Shown: one piece after another, positions 55,704 through 64,000 of the stretch
How the letters are laid out: the number at the start of each line of letters is the position of its first letter
Numbering within the stretch: position 1 is the first letter of the stretch
NCBI RefSeq assembly: GCF_026210795.1
Contig: NC_089439.1
Coordinates: 3,038,001-3,102,000 of the forward strand
Length of the DNA: 64,000 bases
Source of the DNA: Rhizophagus irregularis
Lineage: Eukaryota > Glomeromycota > Glomeromycetes > Glomerales > Glomeraceae
Reading direction: 5' to 3'
Notes under the pieces: generated by a model
Told to the model about the DNA's origin: nothing
What the model saw: only the letters and a program-made list of their open reading frames with translations
Database searches by the model: none
Program-made: the position numbers and the translations under genes

Positions 55704-58700
55704 ATGACAGATTTAAAAGATCAAAATAATCCAGAAGTTATACCTAGTGAAACTAGTGAAGAAATTATTGTTAAAGAGAGGTCTACAACTGCTGTGATAA
55801 CCTCAACTGATTCACCTACAGAAAAATCACAAACATCATCATCCGATGAGAAAACAGTTAATGATGTTGATTTCTCTGTAGTTGATGCTTTACCCCCACA
55901 ATCAAATAATGATGATATTAATCAAGATGAATCATTAAAATCAACTGAAAAAGGTGAAAAAACAAAAGACAGTAAGAAAAAAGATAAAGATAATAAAAAT
56001 GATGATAAATTACCTTTCTCTCAATTGTTTCGTTATGCTTCCGCGATTGATAAATTATATATGATACTAGGTATTATTTTTCTTCATAATTACATAAATA
56101 CTTTGTATTTCTGTTAATTTTACTCATGTTATAATTTAATTTTATTATTTTTATAAGGATCAATTTGTGCATTGGCTAATGGTGTCGCAATTCCACTTAT
56201 GACAATTATTTTTTCCGATTTCATTCAAGTTTTTATTGCTTTTAACACTGCCTTACTTTCAGGAATTGAGCTTGATTCTAAAAGAACTGAATTAGATGAT
56301 GGCATTAAAAAGAATTCAATTTACTTTATCATTCTTGGTTGTGGAGTTTTCGTTTGTGCTTATGGTCAAATGTTTTTTTGGATGACTGCTGGTGAAAACC
56401 AAGCAAAGAGAATCCGTCAATTATATTACTCTTCAATTCTTCGTCAAGATATAGCTTTCTTTGATACTGTACCAACTGGTGATGTTACCACTCGCATATC
56501 TGGTGATGTAAATATTTACCAAGAAGGTATCTCGGAAAAAGTTGGTTTAATCACTCAACAATTTGCTGTCTTCATTTCCGGTTTTGCAATCGCTTACTCC
56601 AAAGGTAAGGAAAGTTAATTTTTTTACCCCATTATATGAATATAAAGGTTAATAATAAAATATTGTATTAGGATGGAAACTGTCACTTGTACTTACCGCT
56701 ATAATTCCACTTCTTGCTATCGCTGGTGGTGTAATGGCCAAAGCCATTTCTGATGATGCTTCTAAAGGGCAAGGTATATTTATTACTGTCATGTTTAAGA
56801 GATTATTTCGTAATTTACACGTGAATTGTATGTATAATTCATTCTTATTTTTATAGATTCATACGCTGCAGCCGGGGCTGTTGCTGAACAAGTCTTATCC
56901 GGAATTCGAACTGTTATTTCATTCGGTGGTGAGAAACGCGAACTTGCTCGTTACAAGAATAAATTAGATGATGCATATAAAACTGGCGTTAAGAAAGCTT
57001 TTATATCTGGTACCGGTCTTGGCGCGATGATGGGTATTATGTTTGGAAGTTATGGCTTGGCTTTCTGGTTTGGAAGTATACTCGTTGTCCGTGGTGAACA
57101 AACCGGCGGTGAAGTTTTAAACGTTTTCTTTGCCATTATCATGGGTGGTACGTGATATTATATAACTTTTTGTTTTAAAGAAAGAAATTCTCTTTTTTTT
57201 TAAAAAAAAAAATTTTGTTTTCTTTGAATAGCTTTCTCTATTGGAAATGCAGCGCCACATTTCTCGTCTGTGGCAAACGCGTTAGGTGCAGCTAAAAATC
57301 TTTTTTCTGTCATTGAAAGAGTTCCTATTATAGATTCATCCTTAAACACAGGCAAAAAAATAAATAAATCCGAGTTTAAAGGACACATCGAATTCAAAAA
57401 TATCAATTTTCATTATCCATCACGTCCCGATGTACAAGTTTTAAAAGATTTTAGTTTGACAATTGAACCTGGTCAAACTGTTGCTCTTGTTGGTAGTTCA
57501 GGAAGTGGTAAATCAACTATTGTTGGTTTATTAGAAAGATTTTACAATCCTATTAGTGGAAGTATTACTTTAGATGGTGAAGATATTAAGAATTTAAATG
57601 TTAAATCTTTAAGGACTCAAATTGGTCTAGTAGGTCAAGAACCTGTTCTCTTTCCTGAAAGTATTAAACAAAATGTATTTTGGGGTGCTGATCCTTCTGA
57701 AAAAGAACCAACTTTGGACGATGTTATTGAAGCATGTAAGAAATCTAATGCTCATGATTTCATTAATGAATTACCAAAGAAATATGATACTTTAGTTGGT
57801 GAAAAGGGTGCTCTATTATCTGGTGGTCAAAAACAACGGTAATAATTTCACTTTTTTACTGCGCCACAAGAAATTTCACACGTTTAATTAATAATATTTT
57901 ATAAATCATTTATAGTATCGCAATTGCTCGTGCTTTAATTAAAGATCCTCCATTATTACTACTCGACGAAGCTACATCTGCTCTTGATACTGAATCCGAA
58001 AGACTTGTACAAACGGCACTCGATAATGCTTCAACAAATCGGACTACAATCGTAATTGCCCATCGTTTATCAACTATTAAACATGCTGATAAAATTGTTG
58101 TAATGTCTAAAGGTGAAATCATTGAAATTGGTCGTCATGATGAACTAATTGCCAAAGAAGGTGTTTACTATGGTCTTGTTAGAGCTCAAGAATTAAAAAC
58201 TGAACAAAATAATGAAGACGACGACGAAAATGATGATGATTCAAGTTTAAGCAGTAAAACTGAGAATGACATAGCTATAAATTTTGATGAAAAACATGAA
58301 AAGCATCATAATTTAACTCGTGTAACAACAAAAGCTTCGACTGTAAGATCCGGTGTTAAATCAGAAAAGGAAATCCTTGAAGAATCTGAAAAGGAAAAAT
58401 TAAACCAAAAAATGCCACTTGCAAGAGTATTTAGAGCAAATTTACCTGAAATATACCTCATAATCATTGGAACTATCGCATCAACTGTTAATGGAGCTAT
58501 CATGCCACTGTTCTCATTAGTTTTCGCTTCCATTTTAGAAGTATTTTCAAATGTTAATCAGTAAGTAATAAATAAATTAGATAGTTTAACAATTAATAAT
58601 TAAAATTAAAGATGTTTATCTTTTTTTTTCTTAGACCTGAAAAACTTCGAAGAGATGCAAATTTCTGGGCTGGAATGTTTGGAATTCTTGCTTTGGTTGC

Positions 58701-60639
58701 ATTATTATGCAATTTTTTCCAACTTGCATGTTTCATGATTTCAGCCGAGAGACTTACAAGGAGATTACGTCTCTTAACTTTTGAAGCGCTTATGAAACAA
58801 GAAATTGGTTTTTTTGATGATGAAAAGAATGGTACTGGCATCTTGACATCGAAATTGGCTGTAGATGCCAGTAAAATAGAAGGTTTAACTGGTTAGTTGT
58901 GTGTTCTATTATCATATAAATTAGTAACAGCATGTTTATTTATATATACAGTCTATTAAAAAAAAAAATCGGTTTATTAGGTTCTTTAATGGGCAATATA
59001 CTTCAAAATATGGCAAATATCGGGATCGGTCTTGTAAGTCGAAGTTTAATTTATTATTTGAAATTTCCTTAAAAAAGAAATTTATTAATCTACTTTTCAA
59101 ATAGGGACTCGCGTTTGCCTTTGGCTGGAAACTTACTTTTGTTATCATTGCCGCATCTCCTGTCGTTGCTATTTCTGGATTTTTGGAAATGAAAGCTCTT
59201 GCAGGTTTCGGTGCAAAGGTATATGCGTGTGTGCATTTTTTTTTTTGTTTATAAATTTTAGCTAAAAAAAACTTTAAAATTATTAGACGCGTAAAGCTTA
59301 TGAAGGTACCGGACAAATTGTTCAACAAAGTGTTTCCAATATGAGAACAATTTCAGCTCTTACCAGGGAAGAAACATTCAAAACTATGTACGCTGATGCT
59401 ATTAGAGAACCTCACAAGATTGCAATTAAAGGATGTATCCTATCATCTGTTGGATTTGGATGTTCTCAAGGTTCATTATACTTTATTTGGTCTCTTGCTT
59501 TCTGGTACGGAGGTCAATTAGTTATGTCAGGAGAATACAACGTGTAAGTACCTTCATTTAAAGGAAAAAAAAACGCAATGATATTTATGTATTAACGCTT
59601 ATTATTTTTGTCCCAAAGTCAACAAATGTTGAGAGTATTATTTGCAGTAGTTTTTTCCGCTATGGCTGTCGGTCAAATGAGGTTATTAGAACACTTATTT
59701 AGTTATTCAGTGTTTGACTATTTTTTTTTTTCGAAAAAAATTTCAATATTAATTTTTTTTTTCGCTTTTAATAGTACATTTGCACCAAATACTGCAAAAG
59801 CAAAAGTTGCAGCAATTTCAATTTTTGAAGTTCTTGATCGTAAACCAGAAATTGATGCTACGGATAATGAAGGAAAAGATCGACCTACACCAGTTAAAGG
59901 AGAAGCAAAATTTGAGGGAGTACATTTTAATTATCCAGCGAGACCTGATGTACACATTCTTAGAGGATTGGATATGTCAATTTATTCTGGTAAAACAATT
60001 GCGTTAGTTGGATCATCAGGATCTGGCAAATCAACTGTTATAGCATTATTACTTAGATGGTATGACGTTAATTCTGGAAAAGTTGATGTAGAAAAAGTTG
60101 ATGTAAAAAATTGGAATCTTGAATATTTAAGATCCAATATTTCATTAGTTGGACAAGAACCTGTATTATTTGATTTAACTATAGGGGAGAATATTGCTTA
60201 TGGTAAAGAAGGATGTTCACAAGAAGAAATTGAACAAGCATCAAAAAATGCAAATATTTATAATTTTATTACGAGTTTACCTGATAAATATGACACAAGA
60301 GTGGGAGAAAAAGGTACCCAATTATCAGGTGGACAAAAACAACGTATAGCTATCGCAAGAGCATTAATTCGGTCACCAAAATTATTATTACTTGATGAAG
60401 CCACCTCAGCTTTAGATTCGGAATCCGAAAAAGTAGTGCAAAATGCTTTAGATAAAGCTTCTAAAAATAGAACCACACTTACTATTGCACATCGTTTATC
60501 CACTATACAAGATGCTGATTTAATTTTAGTTTGTAAGAAAGGTAAAATTATTGAAAGTGGTAAACATATGGAATTAATTTCACAACAAGGTTTATATTAT
60601 GAATTAGTTAATAAGCAGACTTTAATAAAAAAGAAATAA
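55704..60639 (+). CDS. full-length ABCB (P-glycoprotein-type) transporter
   Basis: Twelve coding exons: 55704-56070, 56158-56604, 56672-56773, 56857-57147, 57232-57838, 57916-58560, 58635-58891, 58981-59033, 59105-59218, 59287-59543, 59619-59681 and 59775-60639. They give 1,355 aa with two TMD-NBD halves. NBD1 has Walker [10 protein letters not shown], signature LSGGQKQR (split by an intron) and Walker [16 protein letters not shown]2 repeats all three. A 120-residue acidic N-terminus and an acidic linker ([11 protein letters not shown]) precede the halves. Alternate donors exist at the end of exon 4; GTACGT gives the conserved [14 protein letters not shown]. The layout matches fungal multidrug or pheromone-type ABCB pumps (S. 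pombe Pmd1, Ste6 relatives) of the plasma membrane. Substrate unknown. Confidence 0.95.
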
Positions 60640-61184
60640 ATATAGATCATATTCCTTATAAATAGATTAATATTTTAGTAATAATCACTATAATCTCTAG
60701 GACATTTTTTTTTCATATAATATTTTAATATTTTTTTCTTAGTAAGATGATATAGCTTGAAAATTTCTTATAGGATTTTTTCTCAAAGTTTAAATAAAAA
60801 AGTTTCAATTTAGGGATCAAAAAAAAAATGAATATAAAAAATTATTCGTAATAAATACTAATTGATTTATTTATATGTATTTTAATCCGCGGATATACGG
60901 ATATACCTTTTAATGGAACGCAGCAAAATAATGATATTAGTAATAAACTCTTTATACAAGCAACTAAATTTACCTGGAATAAGAAAAGCATAATCGTTCA
61001 GTACTTCAGTGTGACCCGGTATTGCATTTGTACTACAATTATAACACGAGGTATAAATCTACTTTTTTATCATAAAAGCACACAAAGCATACAGTAATAT
61101 ATATGCACATTATATTAAAGATATTAAATATATAATTATTATAAAAATTATTATATCATTATTATATTATTTATTTGTTATAAA
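60640..61184. other. convergent 3' flanks
   Basis: AT-rich, no gene seen. Confidence 0.5.
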
Positions 61185-62680
61185 TTAAACACAAGATAAA
61201 TCTTTTCTTGCCGTATTTAATAAATCATTTACCTGATTAATTATATCAACATTTTCAGCACCTTCATTATGTGTAATATTCAAAACTTTTTGAGCGCATT
61301 CTAAAATATTAATAGATTCTTTAACAGATTCTAAACCATTTGTAATATCATTCCAATAACATTTTCCCAAAGTAAATAAATGTAAACCAATCATTGGATG
61401 ATATCTAGGATAAATTATTAAATAAATTGAAAGAATATAATTTCCAAGAATTGTTGATTGATACCATTGTTGTAAATCAATTTTATCATAAAATAATTTT
61501 GTAGTAAATGAAAATGAAGAAATATAAAATAAATTTGTTTTTGAATAATTTTGAAATAATATTGAAATTATCTCAGATAATGAATTTATATAATCATTAT
61601 CTGTCGTATTATTTTTTATATGTGATAATAAATTTGATAATATTAACTTTGTTACTTTAGAAAATTTTGATTCATTTTGTTCTAATTTAGATTCTGATGA
61701 TACCCAATTTTCAAGTGATGTATTAAAATCTTTTTTCGTAATTTCTTGATCTTTTTCTTCAATTAATTGATCAATTTTAGAAAATATACCAGAACATCTT
61801 TCTTGAACAGAACATCTTGAACATTGACATTCAAAGAAATATTTTTCTTGTAACATTTTCTTTCGAGTCACTCTATCTAACGCTACATCAATATAAGAAA
61901 TATTAATTTCTTCCCCAACATTTATAACTTCGATACATTTAATTATTTGTACTGCACCATCATACATTACGATCGCATTCGGTCGACAAGAATGATTAAA
62001 CAATGATCCTATTGGGAATCTAAAAAAAAAGGAAACCGATCAGCAAAAAAAAGAATGAAAGAATAAAATAAAATGATTTATACATACGTTCCTTCCCCGT
62101 ATACAAATAATTGATTATCATGTAAATTAAAATTATTACAATAAAATACACATAAATAATTAATTAAATCATCTTTAGAGATCTTATTGAAATTTAAATT
62201 TTCATATGTATTATTAGAAATTTTTTCAAAAGATTTTAAATTATTAATAGATTGTTCTGTTCTATGAGTCATTAATTTTAAGAATGTTTCAAATAAATAA
62301 TTTTCATTATTATTATTATTATTAAAAAATTTTTCAATTAAAATTGTAACTCTTTTTAACATTTCTTCATCCATATTATTTTTTGATTTTTTATAAAGAG
62401 GACAAAGTAATTTATGATGTGATATCCAAGATGATTTTTGACATGATCTATCGCAATAATAAACTCTTTGACATTTTGAACATGTTTGTAAATTATTTTC
62501 CTTCTTTTTTAAACATTGATCACATCTAATTTTATTATATGTTAAAATTGGAAATGATATTAAAGGATGTGATATAATTATCGTTTTTCCTATATCAATT
62601 TTTTTATTCGTAATTATTGAACGAAATTTATTTTCATTTTCTACTAATGATAATCCATTTTGAGATAAAAAAGTTTCCAT
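61185..62680 (-). CDS. SET-MYND (SMYD-type) protein methyltransferase
   Basis: Two coding exons, 62088-62680 and 61185-62019, give 475 aa. The MYND zinc finger inserted in the SET domain spans residues 53-93 (CDQCLKKKENNLQTCSKC, YYCDRSCQKSSWISHHKLLC). The SET core continues with SLFNHSCRPNAIVMYDG and GEEINISYID (SAM and substrate site), then a post-SET cysteine cluster (CQCSRC). A helical TPR-like C-terminus with low-complexity Asn/Ile stretches follows. SMYD enzymes methylate lysines on histones or cytosolic proteins; the substrate cannot be told. The start is the ATG at 62678-62680, right after a poly(A) leader. A TCACGTGT box lies about 66 bp upstream. Confidence 0.93.
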
Positions 62681-62745
62681 TTTTTTTTGAGTCAAAAAAA
62701 AAAAATTTTTTTTAAACAGAAATCATTGTTACACGGATCGTGATA

Positions 62746-62753
62746 TCACGTGT
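62746..62753. promoter_or_regulatory. TCACGTGT box between divergent genes
   Basis: Located 66 bp upstream of the SET-MYND start and 260 bp upstream of the F-box-like gene. Confidence 0.4.
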
Positions 62754-63012
62754 GTGGTATATAGCTTATTATCAGTAATTCAGTATCATAAAAAGTATAT
62801 TTTAACTTATTGTTTCTTTTTACGAACTTCCTACTCTTTCTATGAAAGATACTGTACATTCGACGTTCTCGAAAAGCACATTCCCAAATAATGATCAAAT
62901 TGGTCAAATCCTCGGATTAATGCATCTAAATTGGGGTGACAAATATTTTTAGGGGTTGTTGAAAATCATTAATAATTGGCGTAACTTACAGAAAAAAAAA
63001 AATTTCTGTAAA

Positions 63013-64000
63013 ATGTCTAACGAAGTATCCTCAAAATTAAATTTAATTATTTTAGAATGTTTTGATGATATATTTTCAAATTTTGAAAGGGATACGAAAG
63101 CATTATATTCATTTCTTTTAGTTAATCGGTTTTGGTGTAAAATTATAATTCCATTATTATGGAAATATCCATTTTCGATCACATCAAAAGGAAAAGAAAT
63201 TAAGACATTATCATCATTACTCACCGAGGAAGAAAAATTAGAAATTATTAAAGAAGGAATTAATTTACCACCAAAAGATTTCTCTTCAATGTTATTTAAT
63301 TATGCTTTATATATAAGAGAATATAATACTTCAACACTTTATCAATCAATTGAAGGATGGTATAAAGAAATTGTTTATAATGATTTTTATTTTAGAATTT
63401 CTTATACAACTCGTGTTAAAGCTCAATTAAAAATTATTTTTAAGGTATTTACAAAATTAATCATGAAAAATTCAACCAATATTAAAAATCTTTCCCTTTT
63501 ATCTCCTATTATTCAAAATGATATACCTGATGTCAATATTTTTATTAATTCTCAACCTGGATTTAAAAACATTGAAAATTTTGAATGGAATATTTCTTTT
63601 GATGCTCCTAATTTATTTTTTCTTATAAAATCACTTGAAAATATTTCTCATAACATTCAAGATTTAAGAATTTATGATAGTAATAGAATGTTATATAATA
63701 TAAGTAACAATGATAATTATATTGATTTAATTGTATCATTAATTAAAGCACAACATAATCTTACTTTTGTTTCATTTGATAGATTTGGTCCTGAGTTTGC
63801 CCCTATTCTTAAAATATTATCCATTCATTCAATTTCTTTAACCACTTTACAATTAAGTCATATTTCTAATGGTATATCATTAGCTCCAATTCAACAAATT
63901 AAAAATTTACAAAACTTTAGTTTATATAAATGTGATAATTTAAATGAAATTATTTTTAATGATTTTACTAAAACTGATTTTAATTTAAAATCATTAAATA
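63013..64000 (+). CDS. F-box/LRR-like protein, 3' end beyond window
   Basis: An open frame runs without a stop from the ATG at 63013 to the window edge, at least 329 aa. The first 45 residues (LIILECFDDIFSNF, ALYSFLLVNRFWCKIIIPLLW) have the F-box pattern: an Ile/Leu-rich helix, then 'LVNRFWCxxxxPxLW'. It continues with leucine-rich-repeat-like units (NIQDLRIYDSN, LTFVSFDRFG, LTTLQLSHIS, LQNFSLYKCDNL). F-box proteins choose targets for SCF ubiquitin ligases through the repeats. Rhizophagus genomes carry a greatly expanded set of such genes. This one is intron-free so far and divergent from the SET-MYND gene. Confidence 0.88.
   Translation, partial: MSNEVSSKLNLIILECFDDIFSNFERDTKALYSFLLVNRFWCKIIIPLLWKYPFSITSKGKEIKTLSSLLTEEEKLEIIKEGINLPPKDFSSMLFNYALYIREYNTSTLYQSIEGWYKEIVYNDFYFRISYTTRVKAQLKIIFKVFTKLIMKNSTNIKNLSLLSPIIQNDIPDVNIFINSQPGFKNIENFEWNISFDAPNLFFLIKSLENISHNIQDLRIYDSNRMLYNISNNDNYIDLIVSLIKAQHNLTFVSFDRFGPEFAPILKILSIHSISLTTLQLSHISNGISLAPIQQIKNLQNFSLYKCDNLNEIIFNDFTKTDFNLKSLN

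Noticed and set aside
59682-59774. Read-through of the last ABC transporter intron, which is open in frame
   Set aside because: Splicing at AG-GTTATT / ATAG restores the conserved [16 protein letters not shown], whereas read-through inserts a Phe-rich stretch.
1-64000. tRNA, 5S rRNA, snRNA genes or CRISPR-like arrays
   Set aside because: No B-box-like GGTTCGAATCC words in tRNA context, no recognisable snRNA core and no spaced identical repeats; the only regular array is the contiguous 147-bp satellite.

Overview
The window looks like nuclear DNA of an arbuscular mycorrhizal fungus, most likely Rhizophagus irregularis or a close relative (Glomeromycotina). The sequence is strongly AT-rich, with long A/T homopolymers and (AAAT)n/(TA)n runs. 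It has many short GT-AG introns, compact genes between repeat-rich gaps, a Mortierella-type delta-5 desaturase, a VTC4 polyphosphate polymerase, and fragments of gene families I associate with Rhizophagus. The species call is inference; no search was run.

Layout. 1-3650: gene-poor, with a transposase-like fragment, a decayed P-loop/AAA-type gene and a copy of the neighbouring fork head gene's 3' end. 3959-5924 (-): fork head transcription factor. 5925-9152: long low-complexity divergent promoter region. 9153-12073 (+): ARID/C2H2 RSC9/ARID2-like chromatin remodeller subunit with an apparent U12-type AT-AC intron. 12901-14887 (+): delta-5 desaturase. 15123-16262 (-): acidic protein with a C-terminal membrane segment resembling Mim1. 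16502-17536 (+): Y14 (exon junction complex). 17749-19458 (-): mitochondrial MetX-family serine/homoserine O-acyltransferase. 19459-21920: gene remains, including a probable decayed bHLH gene. 22275-23850 (-): ribosomal protein L5 (uL18) with a box C/D snoRNA in an intron. 24669-26331 (+): Hst3/4-type sirtuin. 27353-28329 (+): NF-YA/HAP2. 28804-31374 (-): VTC4. 32157-35596 (-): DUF2433-RRM-RGG protein. 36829-39082 (+): BTB/POZ protein. 39347-40986 (-): G-patch/zinc-finger protein.

41000-47130 is a repeat island: a foldback sequence, a decayed unrecognised gene, a decayed hAT transposase, a 1.47-kb TA-flanked pogo-like non-autonomous element carrying 147-bp hairpin satellites, and a 195-bp MITE with a perfect 10-bp target duplication. 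Genes resume with 49637-50785 (+) AIF/FSP1-like oxidoreductase, 51502-52521 (-) small PAH-domain protein, 55704-60639 (+) full-length ABCB transporter, 61185-62680 (-) SET-MYND protein and 63013-end (+) an F-box/LRR-like protein cut by the window.

The genes do not form one pathway. Themes are chromatin and transcription (fork head, ARID, HAP2, sirtuin, PAH, SET-MYND), RNA and ribosome function (Y14, uL18, snoRNA, DUF2433-RRM, G-patch), and metabolism relevant to symbiosis (C20 lipids, polyphosphate, sulfur amino acids). Palindromic TCACGTGA/CACGTG boxes lie about 65-150 bp upstream of several start codons. Exon coordinates are read by eye from splice signals and frame continuity; every multi-exon model listed sums to a multiple of three.
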